Shown piece after piece: positions 46,170 through 59,604 of a stretch of 64,000 bases of DNA. How positions within the stretch are numbered: position 1 is the stretch's first letter; each line of letters opens with the position of its first letter. The DNA is taken from contig WPIO01000041.1 of assembly GCA_009760855.2 (NCBI GenBank), positions 194,501 to 258,500 on the forward strand. Reading direction: 5' to 3'. Both the position numbers and the translations under genes were made by a program. Below the pieces are notes generated by a model. That model made no database searches. It was not told where the DNA came from and worked only from the letters and a program-made list of their open reading frames with translations. Origin of the DNA: Cristatella mucedo (Eukaryota > Bryozoa > Phylactolaemata > Cristatellidae).

Positions 46170-47321
46170 TAATGAGGCGTTGTTGTTTGGCGTCGCATTC
46201 AGAATACCGAGCGCTGTGCATTACCGTTGAGTCATTGCTAGCTTCCGATATTTTCAAACTGCATGCGTTGTGCCGCTACCCTAATTGGTGAGGGTTGCGC
46301 GGTCATAAAATTTGATGTCGGATGTTAGGGATTCCTTTTTGTGCTCATATTTTAGTTTTGCTTTGTTGCCGATCGCAACGGCTGACCGCGCGATGACAAC
46401 CTGTGTGGCGACTCATAGCCAAAGAAGTGCGCTAGCTTAAGCTGGCAAGCAGACGGAATCGACGATAGACTCGGCACAAGGAGACGCTGATAAAATTGAG
46501 CGAGCCGATTTGTGTTGAAGAGGAAGCAGCGGTTCTCCGTGGTGCTAGCGCTTGGGCCTTTTGTAGTGCACGCTGCCCCTCCCCCCAGCTCGGGCTGTCT
46601 CGAATAGAGTAGTTGGCCGATGAAATGTGAAATCGGATGACGCAAGCAAACGGGAAATTCTGTCGATAGTTTTAGCGCACATACTTGAAGACCGTGGCTG
46701 CCAAGCGGAGCAGGCTAGAGGCTCGTACCGAGACTTGTAGGAGGGGTACCGATTAGCGCCCACTTTGAGCGGCGGCAGGGCGAGGACCGGACGACCGGAA
46801 CGCTTCAGTGGAGAAAAATCATAAACTCATAAAACTCGGTGTTTATATAGAAAAGCGGGATATCGATGACGACTACATTCCCCGCGAGTGAGTGATGACC
46901 TTGCTGCTTTGCCTAGTCAAAGACAGTAAGCAGGAGGAGATAATTCCGGCTCAGCATGCACCGCCTCTCAATCCCCGAAAGTGTATGAGACTTCACTCAG
47001 CACGTCGGATGCGGTCCTTGGATACCTGCTGACGAGTTAGAGTTAAAGCAGCCCCCTAAAACAGGCCACTGTCACGAGAGCCGTGTCAAGAGACTTCGGT
47101 AATGCTATCCGGCAGGGGGCGCGAGACCTGAGTATCAAAGTATTGGTCCGGCTACCGATGATGACGCCGGGATTAAGGAATCATCTTCCGTTGGCAGGGT
47201 CTGCGAATGGGCACTTTTCTATCCGGCCAACAGAATCTGGTAAGAGAGCTATGTTAGCTATGCCTACCTATAATAGTACGGTAAATTGGAAGACTTATCG
47301 TAACTATTTTGAATACTTTAT
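46170..47321. other. No gene recognised
   Basis: Nothing identifiable between LINE I pieces. 51,175-52,019 and 52,851-53,850 are similar, the latter AT-rich. Confidence 0.35.
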
Positions 47322-47485
47322 AAAAATAATAATAATGCATTTGCTATAGCACCCTCAGAGAACTCATTATTTTTATAGGCGCTTGACACTTGCTGCAAAG
47401 GAAGCACGATTGGATGGTTATCAGTAGCGTGCTCAATAAACAACAAGAATAACAAGGTTAGGGGAGACGCGCACAGGGACATGCC
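47322..47485 (-). mobile_element. LINE I 3' tail
   Basis: About 160 bases of tail on the minus strand, more diverged than most copies (CTCAGAGAACTCATTATTTTT), just upstream of the gypsy remnant. Confidence 0.65.
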
Positions 47486-48239
47486 TCATGTGGCTGGTGC
47501 GAGGTTGAGAAGACCTCACATCTTGTTACCAGTTTGCATGGTTCCACCTTGGAAGAGTTGAACACGAGGTCTTATTCGATGATCGGGAAATATTGGAAGT
47601 GTGCTTGTATACTGATACTTATCCCTTCGTACATTAAGCCAATGCGAACTTATATAGGGAAGAGCTATTCGGAAGGGTTAGGTGGAGGGGCGAGACATTG
47701 AGCCAATTGGCACTCAAAATAGAGATACTAGCAAGAAGGTGGAAGAAGGTTACTTAAGTATCAGTGGCAAAGCCGAATGCCGCCGAGTTTTTGTAGTTGA
47801 AATAAAGGACGCGTGTATCCTGGGTTTAGAATACCTGGTGCCCGTAGAGCCAAAGTGAAACTCTGGGAGATGCGGTTGAAAGTCCATGGGTGCCTTGTCG
47901 ATCTAGAGGTCAATGTGATAGGAAAGTGTTTGCATTAGAAATTTACGTTCAGAAAATAATATCAGCTCGATGAGAGCAAGTGATTTTGGTAAAGACAGAT
48001 CAACTGTCAGTGGGGCCTTGTGGAACAATAGATGGAATAGGGCTATACGAGTTAGCACCCGGTTTGATGATGCAACGGGGTTTGGCAGGCGACAGGCAGA
48101 CAATGGTGCCGGACAGATTAGCTAATGCTTCTGACGAGCCACAGACTCTCAGAGCGGGATCGGTCCTTAGAATATGTACTAAAGTACATGTCGTCATGGT
48201 TAAAACATGGATAAGTAGCTAAATTATCTTAGATGACCT

Positions 48240-48870
48240 GTATGATAGAAGTACTGCTCATTTGACAGCAGAAGAGTTCTTTGTGAGGTTAGGAACTTTC
48301 TTGTGGGTTATTCAGGCGGGTTTTTGTCTGATAACCAAGATTTGGGACAAAGGTTTTTTGGCTGAGCATAAGATTAATACAGACAGCCTTGCTCCAATCA
48401 GGCAGCGCCCTAGACTCGTAGCGCCGAAACACCAGGAAGAGTTTGAGAAAGTCATGAACGATTTCAAATAACGAGAGGTTGTGGGAAATGCATCCAGTCC
48501 CAGGTCCTCTCTTGTAGTGCTAGTTAAGAAGAAAGGTCGACCTATGATACGCTGTGCAGACTCTAGAACAGCTAATTACAAAACGGAGAAGGATCATATC
48601 CTTTGCCATGGATTGACAATAGTCTAGATGCTCTCGCAGGTGCTAAGTCAACACTTGATCTGAATTCTGGGTATGGCCAAGTAAAAATGGCTGAGGACAA
48701 TAGCTCAACAATGACTTTCTCATATGGGCACGAGCTCTGGAAATTTAGGCTTATGCCTCTTGGTTTGTACAGTACACCTGCCAGCTTGTATTGGCTGACG
48801 GAGAGAGCATTAGAGTGTCCATTGTAAGCTGGCTCTGATTTAGTTGGATGACATGCTTTTTTATGGTCAA
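48240..48870 (+). pseudogene. Gypsy reverse transcriptase fragment
   Basis: Readable motifs are HKINTD..PIRQRPR, LVVLVKKKGRPMIRCADSR, DALAGAKSTLDLNSGYGQVK and WKFRLMPLGL, in the fingers-palm order of Ty3/gypsy reverse transcriptases. At the active site the LDDM part of the YLDD box is at 48844-48855, but the preceding codon is TAG (48841-48843), where the Tyr codon should be. Several other stops and shifts follow. Confidence 0.85.
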
Positions 48871-49189
48871 TTATTTAGCTTTTGTCTGAAGTAATACATC
48901 GCCTTAGGCTTGTTAGGTCAAAGTTACATCCTAAGAAGTGCCACCCGTTTCAACGGGAAGTGAAGTACTAGGGCATGTTGCTGGAAAATCGGGGATAAGG
49001 ACCGATCCTAATAAACTAGCTGCTGCAGTAGACTGGCCGACGCCAAGAAATGCAGGTGCATATCTTCCTGGGCTAAAGCAGGTGCTATCGGTGTTTGCGA
49101 ATGGGCGTGACTTCCGTAGCTGCACTCTTTCATTGCCTTACGGCAAAGGGTTTAAGATTTGAATGAACGTCGGAAGCTGCTAATGCCGA

Positions 49190-49510
49190 ATTTAAACAAT
49201 GGAAACAAGCATTGGCTACTGCTCCGGTTCTGAATTTTTCGGACCACAATGTTCCTTGCATACTGGACTGTGACGTATATATCCACTTGGTTGGTGAAGG
49301 TACTTTCCGAGCTCAAGGACGGGCACAAACAAGTGGTGGCTTATTTCACTGAGGGCCAATGGGCCACAAGAATTACTGTGCGATGAGGAAACAATTTTTA
49401 GCCATTGTGCAAAGTGTGCGGAATATCTGTCCCTACTTTGTGGGGCTAGTTTCACGATCTGCTGTGACCATTCGGTTCTGAGTTCGGTTCTTCGCACACT
49501 AAAAGACCAA
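49190..49510 (+). pseudogene. Gypsy RNase H fragment
   Basis: The frame reads NFSDHNVPCILDCDVYIH, then after shifts KNYCAMRKQFLAIVQSV and ICPYFVGL, the typical tether/RNase H pattern that follows gypsy reverse transcriptase. It is interrupted by stops. Confidence 0.7.
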
Positions 49511-50049
49511 TAGGCACAGCGTGCCCGGTTGATTGGAAAATGAGACCAATGCGATCAAGAGATGTAGCATAGTGCTAGAGCGGTCAATGAGAGCGCCGAC
49601 CGTTTGAGCCGTAGACCAATATGCCGTTGAGTGCAGGCAGTGTGCCAGTAAGGAAAGAGATCAAGGTATTGCTGTGTGCTACCAGAGAGCACTGTTGAAG
49701 ATGATGCAGAGGCTATGGTAGATATGGCGCGTAAGCAGGAGGACGACAAATACCTGCAGCCACATACGCAATGGATAAGAGGAATCCGGTCAGAAAGTCT
49801 GCCGCCATAGCAAAGCCACCAAGCATTACATGTCGCAATGGGACAGGCCTAGACTCCGTCGGGGACTGCTGCAGCGGAGTTTCGCGTCTCCGAACGGCCT
49901 GATAACAACTTGCCTAACCGTTGTACCTAGGAAGGTCAGGCCCATAGTTATGACTGACGCGCACGATAAGCCTTCAGGTGCACACCGCCTGACGCTCAGC
50001 GGTTAAGAAGACGCCGAGTCATCTGAGGCAGCGTTTCCGTAGGGCTGGC

Positions 50050-50510
50050 GTGCTCTTCCGTATAGAAGAGCAGTGCAAATCTTGCTGGGCATGCTGTGCC
50101 ATGTTGTGCCAAGAATGATCCCAGGGGGCAACTAAGGGTTCGATTACAGCTTTATAAGGTGGGCGCTCCAATGGAACGAGTTGCTGTGGATATAGCTGAC
50201 CCTCAGACTATCACTAAGCATGCCAACAAGTACTTCTGTATCTTGGTAGATTACTTTACTAAGTGGCACGAAGCCCATGCAATTCCTGGCCAGGAGGTCA
50301 CTACCGTTTCCAATGCTGCATGCAACTTCTTTTATCGTTTTGGATTGCCTGACGAAGTGCATCCTGATAACAGCAGCAATCTTGAATCAGCTGTATTTCT
50401 TGGAGCCGATGAGTATGCGTAAAACATGGACTAGGAGGCCTTTACATTCGCAATCTGGCGGTCACGTGGAGCGCTTTTATCTAACGCTGAAGCTGGATAT
50501 TACATAATGA
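50050..50510 (+). pseudogene. Gypsy integrase core fragment
   Basis: A 108-codon open stretch reads ERVAVDIADPQ, KYFCILVDYFTKWHEAHAIP and GLPDEVHPDNSSNLES, followed in another frame by HSQSGGHVERFYLTL. These carry the D, D and E positions of the DDE integrase core. The region continues into frameshifted sequence and then a SINE. Confidence 0.8.
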
Positions 50511-50805
50511 TGTAGCAAGAAGGTAAGATGATTGGGATCTGTTTTTTGCCGCCTTCGCTGACGGCATGTCGGTCAGCAGAACGCGAGTCTGCGTGGTTTG
50601 CTTTTGTCTGATTTACGCTCGATAGGGAACTAGGGTTATCGGTTGATCAGCTGAAAGAAATGCCACCAGCAGCCAGCTGTCTGTCTTACAGAGTACGTTC
50701 AAGACATGAGCGAACGTATTTTTGACATTTTTGATCAGGTTAGAGTAGACGCAGCAGTCTGTGCCGACGACGTGAAGCAGCGAGCTGATCTTAAAGCACG
50801 CGATG

Positions 50806-50988
50806 TTGCCCTGCCATGATGGCACGTAAGGCGGTTGCTTTTCACGACCTCGGCACCGATGTCTTGAGCTCGAATCCTGCGGTGGGCGATCCTTTATCGC
50901 CACTGCAAGCAGTAGTCATAGCCGTAAATGCTCTTTTGTCGCTATACAAAATAGGCCGTTAAATCAGCTTGTATTTCTTTCTTTCTTT
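50806..50988 (+). mobile_element. SINE A inserted in gypsy
   Basis: Plus strand: CATGATGGCACGTAAGG head, diverged B box GAGCTCGAATCC, CCTTTATCGCC and tail AGGCCGTTAAATCAGCTTG followed by (TTTC)n. It splits the gypsy integrase C-terminal region, so it is younger than the gypsy copy. Confidence 0.8.
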
Positions 50989-52019
50989 CTAGTGATACGG
51001 TTTGGCTTTATAATCCTCATGAAAAGGGGCTCTCGGCCAAGCTGTTGAGCCCTTGGGAGGGTCAATATACTGTGGGAAGTCGACTTTTAGACATGAATTT
51101 TTGCATTCTCTCTTCGCCGCAAGCGAAACCTTAAACCTGTGCACGCTAATCGCTTGTGGCAATAACATAGGACTGGTCGTTTTGCGGGCATCAGTGTTTC
51201 GCAAGGCAACGATTCGGACAGTTCACGCGATTTGGACGACGAGAGTAACTGACGATGACGATGTCATTGGTGCTGGTCCCTTTCACTGCATGGCAGCAGG
51301 TGATACCCAGCCTGGTCAGAATATTTAAGATGGCCTGCTTAGCTCGAAACGAAGGGAAACTGCACCAAGATGGACGACTGACTACGTGATAGACTGCGAT
51401 AGACAGTGAATCGAAATGAATGGGTTGCATGCCCACTAGCATTAGTACTGTGCAATGCTAGTAGCAATGTTTCCTTCAGCTGTCGCGTTGGAACTCTCTG
51501 AGGAGCACATGCTCTGCCAAGGTTCTATTTTTGTTGACATCTTTTTATTTCACCAAATCTTTCTCTCCTGTGTTCTTGTGGGCGTGCGTGCACGCGTGAA
51601 TGTGGCGCCGGTATTTCACGGAAACTAGATCCAATTACCTGGGAGCATTAATGAGCAGGCATGAGTAGGGTAATTTTAGGCTAGATTATAAGGATTCAGG
51701 TGACAATTATAGCTCGGGAGGTATCCCGGCGTGACAAGTACGATGCGTAAGAACTTTCTGATACACATACTGACTTGTCACGCCGAGTGATCGGAGCCAT
51801 TGACGGTTGACCGGAAGTGGAAAGCGCTCGCGTTTATTTCGTTATGGAGATTATTTATTTCGTTATTATTTATTTCGTTATTCGTGGTTTTCGATCTAAT
51901 ATGTAAAGAAAAAGATATAAAATAACCTCAATATAATGGCTAGCATCTGGGTGGTCGGTTTTTGTATTCGGTCTTTATCGGACGTGTTTACAAAAGCAGA
52001 CACTTGATCTTTGAGTTCT

Positions 52020-52850
52020 GTTGAAAGTGACTTTGCACTAGAGGATTACATCAGCTTCACGGTCAAGTCTGCCTACTTTGAGCTACATAAGTTTGCTAAA
52101 AGTCGGGCTTGATTACATGAGGATACTATATCTAAATTGGTCCATGCAGTTTTAACATCCCTTCTCTACTTCCGTAACTCACTGTTTGCTGGTCTACTGA
52201 CCTGTGCAATCAGGCGCTTTCAGCTGGTGCAAAACACTAGCAGCTAGGTTTGTCTGCCGTGAGGGTCGCAGGTGACACATCGTCGCATCCCTTCTCGCCA
52301 ACCTGCACTGGCTCCCAATCAAGCAGCGTATCGATTTCAATGTTCCGTCACTCACTTTAAGGTCTCTTGATTCTCTGGATTCAGCCTCCATAGATCAGAT
52401 CTACTCCTCCACAAGGCGGGGCATCGTACCACCCACTTTTCTGAATCGAATCGCTTAGCAGTACTTTGTGCCACCTCAAATCCGTTGGAGACACGTGCCT
52501 TTAGTTCGGAGGCGCCCAAAGCCTTAAACTCACTCCCGACTGATGTCACGACATCTCCTGACTTGACGATATTAAAAAAGCTAAAACGGACCTATTTTTC
52601 ACAGCCTTTAGTGGTTCCTTGTCATTCGTCAATTGTGTGCTTATGTGCGCTGACACTGTGCAGGCTGCGACAAACCATATTTGCAGGGTGACCCTGCGCA
52701 TGTCACCTCTAACCATGTTATTCATGTTGAAATTGTGAATGCTATTACTAGCCACACGATCATGCTTCTTTTAAAGCACATGTAAATTGCCTACAAAGAA
52801 ATTAAGTTCTCTGAGGATGTTATAAAAATGCATTACTACTATCTAAGGTC
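52020..52850 (+). mobile_element. LINE I, 3' part
   Basis: Plus strand; readable pieces match SAYFELHKFAK, RFQLVQNT, LHWLPIKQRIDF and KALNSLPTDVTTSPDLTIL, followed by the tail ending near 52,840. Several frameshifts. Confidence 0.8.
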
Positions 52851-53849
52851 TATATTTTGAGAAGCTGCATTCATCTTTGGACATATTCACTCAGATAATT
52901 GGTGCCATTATTCCGAGTTGTTGATTCTCCGGATTTAGAAATTGACTTGATCGATGGTTTTAGTTACAGCTTGCTATTGAAAATCCTCTTGAAGCATAGC
53001 ATAGGTAAAGCGCAGGTACCGAATTGAGCTGATAAACTTGATTTTGGATTTACTCGTAATAGCTATGAGGGTGTAGTGTTTATCACTTCCAGTAAGCTTC
53101 GAGGTGTTGTCTTCTGATCTGACTAAGTGTGCAGCCAATACATTGATATTGAGTATTCAATCTGTGATTGGCTTGATCATAACAGCATCGAAGGATCACG
53201 GATCAGGCGGACTTAGTCGCCAGCTGTCGGATTTAGCTTTGAAAAATGTGATATTATTTGAATAGCTAATATTTTTGTCATTTCGATAAGTTCAATGTAT
53301 TTTTGCCCCGTTAAATTGCTATACTTGAGTTTCTTACTTGCCCGTATTAAAATGGTAAGGCTGCGATTGCGCCAGTTCCAGTGGTTCACCCATCTTTGTC
53401 TGTATTAGAGTTGCAGAATCTTTGTTTTATCCTAGCATGGATGCTTGAGTAATTAGTGGAGCACAATTTCGAGCGGCTCTTATACATCTGTTGAAATATT
53501 GATCGCGACATCATTTTTCAACGTGTGCGAGGTACGGTTATGATTTTAGCCTCTTCGACTAGAATTTGTGTAGGGTTTTTTATATTATAGAATACTTATT
53601 TTATTCTCGCTGGAGGTCATTTCTTTCTGATCTAAATTAGCAATGTTTTTTTCATGGGTAAAAAAACTTGCTCTCCTCCATCTTAAACATGGAAACAACG
53701 GGAAACTGCGCTGTTTGTACTAGAATAACTGGTGTGCCCACGAATTTAAAGCCTCGCTATGGGCTACCAGTAAGTCCATGATCTCGCTTTAGATGAAAAA
53801 TCCTTTTGATCCTTCTTAGCATTAAAACTGTGGCCATGAGTTAGGAATT

Positions 53850-54700
53850 AAGGAATTATTTGTAGTCGCGCAGTGCCTATCTCGTCAGGGCAGAGAAATG
53901 ACGTTGGCAATCGCTCGCCGTCTTTGCCCGTCGGCGGCCGATGGAGCAAGTCTGCCCGGCGGCGTCTGCGCTCGGGGCGGGCGCGCGAGTCCGCCCGGAC
54001 ACGCCTGGTGACTGAGCTTCGCAGAGCGAGCACGAGCGGCCAGCGATTCCCGGCGTTCCCAGAATTCGCGAGCCGACCGACCGCCGCCAGGCGGCCACCG
54101 CTGCTGCGAAGGATGAGGCGGCGGCGGCGGCGGCGGCGACCGTCCCGGGATGCCACCTCGGTCGCTGCTCGAGCCGATTGCCGCTCGTTCGCGTGTGTCG
54201 CTCTCGCGTCTGTCGCCCGCAGCGTTTGCTTGCAGCTCGCGGCGAGGAAGAGGCAGGCTTCGTCGTCTGCGGCAGTTCGTTCGTACCGCTCTTCTCTTCT
54301 TTGGTGAGCCGTGATGGCACACTAGGTTTAAGATTTAGATTTATATTTTTAAGATTTAATTATATAAGATCAGCTAGGATTTTGTTTTTCTCGTTTCGCG
54401 ATGCGGCTTTGGCGCTCGGGGCTCTTCAAAAGGGTCTGTTTCTCCCGCCTTTCTTCGCCCGCCGCGTGGAGCGTTCGGTTCGTACGCGGTTCGGTCCGCT
54501 CTCGGACAGCGGCCTGTGGCCGCCTAGTCACCCCTCGCGACCGTGACCTCGGCGACCGACGCGCCGCCGCGAGGTATCGTGGCCTCTTCGAGGCGCAGCG
54601 CAACGCTAACTGCGTGCAGGCCTCTATGAGTCGAGATTCGTCGACAATGTTGAAGTTGCAAAAGATTCTAGGTCCAGGCACACGGCAATGAGCACGCAGC
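53850..54700. other. CpG-rich block with SINE A remnant
   Basis: CpG-dense, several overlapping frames, interrupted by the deleted SINE A at 54,305. A candidate first exon or promoter of an unidentified gene; no domain seen. 54,703-55,221 and 55,789-56,607 hold nothing else recognisable. Confidence 0.3.
54305..54402 (+). mobile_element. SINE A, internally deleted
   Basis: The head GAGCCGTGATGGCACACTAGGT is intact and the tail ATCAGCTAGGATTTTG is present, but the B box and middle are replaced by about 45 bases of AT-rich sequence. Confidence 0.6.
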
Positions 54701-55221
54701 AATCCGCCTTTCTAGTGCTAAGGTTAGACGGCACGATACTGGCCGATACTTAAGTGTGTCAATTAAAATCTCCTCTCCCGATTTAACACCATTCAAGAAT
54801 AAGTAAAAATCTTGCCCGTTCCAAACGATCTGCTCCATCCAGGCGAATTCCACTATGCATCATGCATGCTTAAATTTCGCTTGCTATAACCAAACACGTC
54901 ACGTGACTCCTGTTCAGTATGTCTAAACTTAACAGCACTTGGCTCTTTTTCACAGTGAAAGATGTGCTGGCAACGGCGGCTACACCACCACCAGCATTCA
55001 ACGATATCCAAGTTCGAAAAAGGAGGAAGCCTTCTGGGATATGATCGGCTAGAGACAAAGAGTTAATCGACATCATCAGACAGATTTCAGTCACTGCAAA
55101 AATTTCAAGAACGCCATCAACCGTCAAGCTGCCGGCGACTAGCGGCTTATTAGCAGCAACGAGCGGGCATTCCAGAGGCGCAATCTGCGAGTGGTAAAGC
55201 CGCGGCTTTACCACTGCGGTT

Positions 55222-55788
<567 letters not shown>

Positions 55789-56607
55789 ATCTATGTCTAC
55801 TAGGAATCGCCCCCTTCTCATTCTGCGTGATTTAGCACCCACTTTGATAACCCTTCTGATCTGATGCTTGCCAGCATGCTTTCCGCCGCTTGGAATTTGA
55901 AGATTGTTTCGATCCCGGTGGCGAGCTGATGTGCTGTTTCTGCAAATTTCCCAGTCAGTAAGATAGAACGCGTAAGTTATTCCGCCTCCTTATTTCCCTG
56001 TCACAACAGCATGACTGCAGCGCCGCATCTTGACCCCACTCTTTCTCTTGCACCTTCTTTATGCCTATTGTGTCTATTGAACTCGTCGTAAAACTAGTCT
56101 ACTTTGCGAAAAAGGCAACCATTCCTTTGGATCCTGTCCCAACGATGTTCACTATGCAGTGCACATAACTGTTGTTGCTGCCCACCTTTATAGGTATCAT
56201 GAATACTTCCCTGGTTACCAGTAAAGTTTCATCACCTCCGACATGGCAATCGCCGAGAAAACCCAGGCCTAGACGTCGACCATTTATGAGACTTTCGGCC
56301 AGTATTCGTTCAGCAATTCTTATTCAAACGGCCGTTTGAACGAGAGCTGGCGCAGCAGCTAAATTATTACAGCACTATTCGTCAGATCTTGCCGGAAAAA
56401 AATCCAATTTGTGATATCGAGCTAACCAGTCCACGAGGAATTCTTTCCTTCAGGTTTAAAACGACCTTCTTAGCTCTGCCGATTACCGTAGAACCTCTTT
56501 TCGTTGCAAAAGCCTTGGTGGTTTTATAGCCGACTCACGACGATCTACTGAGAGCTTTCCGCCGCCACACTCGGACGCGCCAGGTGGGTCACGAAATGTG
56601 AGCACAT

Positions 56608-56741
<134 letters not shown>

Positions 56742-56849
56742 TGGCCGCCAGGACACCCGGCGCTCTCAGCTTTGCGACTCAATACAGTTTAAAAATTATA
56801 ATAAATAAAAATAATCTAATAAAATAAAAATAGTAAAGCGATAGTGAAC

Positions 56850-57700
56850 TGCAATTGGACGGCATGAGGCTGAAGCTGCTACCACCGCCAGCCGTCTTCA
56901 CCCTCTTCGCAGACTCAGCTCGCCGGTCGCCAGCGGCCTGAGCGCTGCAGGATACGTCCGCGCGCCGCCGCCGCTCGCCGCCGCTCGCCGCCGCCGCTCG
57001 CCGCCGCTCGCCGCCGCCGCCGTCGGCTGGGGCGGGGCTAGATGAGGAGCGCTGAGATCGGTCGGCACCGCTATCTCCGGCAGCGCCGAGCGGGGCTCGG
57101 GTTCTCGAGCGATAGCCTATCGGCGGCCGGGCGATAGGTGCAGTGAGGCAAACTAAACAATGGCGTACATGGCTTTTCAATATATCCTACGCGGACGTCT
57201 CTCGACTGCCAAACGTCTCAAGACGCCCAAACGCTGGAGCCCGACGGATTCCTCCTCGGTTCGCGTGCGCCTGCGATCGGAGGACTCCCGCCCTGCCAGC
57301 TCTGACGCCGCCACCTAGTGGCGCCAAGGGACGACCGACGTCGGCAGCGGATGCCAAAGCCCGCCACCACTGACCGCCGCGTATCGTCTGCAGCCTGATT
57401 GCAACGGCGCCTTTCGAGCATGACGGGATCGCACGCTCCGAGGGAGCGCTCAGGGCGGCTCAGCTTTGCATCAGCATTTGCGTCGGAGAGGCGATCGGCA
57501 GAGCAGAGCAGTATCGGCGCCGCCTAAAGGGGCGCAGCTCGGCACTCCGACGCGCCCGACGCCTCGTTGAATCGCGCCCCCTACCCCGAAATGGAGACTA
57601 GGGACTACGTCGGTGAGGTCATGACCTTTAGCCGCACCCTGCGAGCGATCGCATTCGCGGTCGGTGTTGACCTGTTGACTATCCCGGCGTCTCGTACGCA
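56850..57700. other. CpG-rich block without recognised gene
   Basis: Contains CGCCGCCGCTCGC repeats (56,960-57,020). No domain in any frame. Confidence 0.3.
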
Positions 57701-57799
57701 TTACCGCGGCGGTGCGCGCACAATCGTAACGTAAGACAAGTTCTCCTGAAAGGAGAGGAAAGCGGAGAGGGAAAAGGAAAGGGAGAGGAAAGCTGAGAG

Positions 57800-58140
57800 G
57801 GACGCGTGCGTCTTTAGCTGAAATTTAAGTGTATTCAGCAAAGTCGGTGCAAGTGTCGACAGACGCAGGAAGTGAGTTCCACACTTTCGGTGCACAGAAG
57901 CTGAAGGCTCGGCCATTAGTAGAGTTTAATTCAGTGCGAGAGGCCGATGATGAGCTGACCAGATGCCGATGAGCGGCGACGATGCGAGACCGCAATGGAG
58001 GATGTTGTAGGATGTTGGAGGATGTTGTAGGATGTTTTAGGACAGGTAGGCTGGTGCTGGTGAGTGTGAGTGTGAAGTGATCTGCAAGCCATACTGAGAA
58101 TCTTGAATCAAGTCGATTACTGATAGGGCAATAGAGAGAC
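57800..58140 (-). mobile_element. Third LINE-type fragment
   Basis: Minus strand reads GRAFSFCAPKVWNSLPASVD followed by FKLKTHAS-like text, the same kind of C-terminal block as LINE I and II but in a different sequence. It abuts the LINE II copy at 58,140 and could be its upstream part rearranged. A GGATGTTGTA tandem repeat lies at 57,998-58,040. Confidence 0.55.
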
Positions 58141-58640
58141 TCAGACAGAATTGGTGTGATGTAATTTACCTCCGTCTGTAACTCTACAAAGCCACAAACA
58201 CTACGTGGGTGTTACGCAGGAGAGTTTTGCAAGGCTCACTCACAGCCTGAGCGGCTTTCGGCACGCATTCGGTAGCCAACAGACGTCATCTCACGCAGCA
58301 AAGACGAAGTGGGAAGCATAGCAGAGTCAGGATAGCAGTTGAAGTAGTAAGAAGCATGGAAGTAGGAGCTCAGGACCGCTGAAAAGGATGTGCCACAGTC
58401 GGCAGCAGTAGAGTAGTTGTCGTTGCGTAAGAATTGTGGAAGCGAAGTCCACTGTCTAGGACCTGCAGAGCTAAAGCTTCTGTCGTCAATGGTATTTAAA
58501 CCGAGGAATGGAGCAGCTAATTTATCGTGCATAAAGGACCTGAGAGCACGAAGAAGCTGAAACTTGTGCAGCAGTCCAGTTAGGAACGAAGGAGACAAGC
58601 CGAGGTGGGCCTTGTGGGTCAGCGTAAGAACTTTGCTCTG
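58140..58640 (-). mobile_element. LINE II 3' end
   Basis: Minus strand, open for 120 codons (58598-58236): SFLTGLLHKFQLLRALRSF, INTIDDRSF-type text and QWTSLPQFLRNDNYS. Best-preserved LINE II piece; tail end at 58,140. Confidence 0.85.
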
Positions 58641-59604
58641 TATCCATTAATCAACCGGCAGCTATCCTAGCTCTTTTAGCAAAGGAGACACGTCGTCAAA
58701 CCTCCGGGACTTGAAACCTAGCATTGCAGCCATATTCAGCCATAGTGATGTGGTAGCTATGCCGTCGATGACAGATGAGACAAGCTATTGATTTTTCAGC
58801 AATATTGGAAGATTAAAGGGAACGTCAAGGAATCTTAAATAAACGGAATGGTAGTTATCTAGACCCGAAGTTTCAAACATGAAAACCAGTTTGCCGATCG
58901 AATATGTTATTTTCTAAGCCGGCCCTGACTTCGGCGATATTCCTTAGAAGGAAATTAGGCGATTCGACAATGACGTCACACGAATGGTCTCATCATCGAC
59001 GAGGCATGGGAAGGGAAGCCGGGGATTACGCAGGGCACGTGACATCATGAGAGCGATGATGCGAGATGAACGAAACCTGGGGGACTTCCAACTTTAATGT
59101 CCCACCGTACTTGCCCTAAACTATTAGATTGGTCGTATCACCGTTAAGCTTCAGACAATTAGTAGCCATTCAGGTACGTAAATCGTCTACGCCGGCGGCA
59201 AGAGAGAGTTAAGTTGATGAGTAGATGGCGCTGCTCTCCAAGCTCTGCGTGAGCCTCTCAGGCTGCGCTTGCGAACATGGCTGCATCTTAGCAGAAAGTC
59301 AAACGAAAAAATTCAGCAAATCCAACTTCTGCCGAACGTATTTTTCGGATAAATGCTCGACAGCGTGGCAGAAGCTGGAACAGAATCTACTGGCCCACTG
59401 GCTGTCTGCACCTCAGCCTTCGACCGCAAGATCGGAAGTGACTTAGCGACTTATCGCTTAGTTTTGTAATCCCCAAGCACTAGGCATTCTATGGAATCTT
59501 AAAAAGTTTGAAGCATCTAAATAAGATGAAGTTACAGTAAGTGAAGTTAGTGCAAGCGATTTACCTGGCGAAGCTGCCCCAGGAAGTAAAACGCATTTAA
59601 TAGT
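58641..59604. other. No gene recognised
   Basis: Nothing identifiable. The same holds for 61,691-62,009, 62,284-62,600 and 62,778-64,000. Confidence 0.35.

Larger units (their letters stand above)
47740..51170 (+). mobile_element. Degraded Ty3/gypsy retrotransposon
   Basis: Pol-type domains occur in the gypsy order on the plus strand, each broken by stops and frameshifts: protease end (VEIKDACILGLEYL at about 47,790), reverse transcriptase (48,240-48,870), RNase H (49,190-49,510), integrase core (50,050-50,510) and the integrase C-terminal segment with KGLSAKLLSPWEGQY and PVHANRLW (51,000-51,170). A SINE A copy sits between the last two. No gag or long terminal repeats were recognised. The copy is dead. 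Confidence 0.85.
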
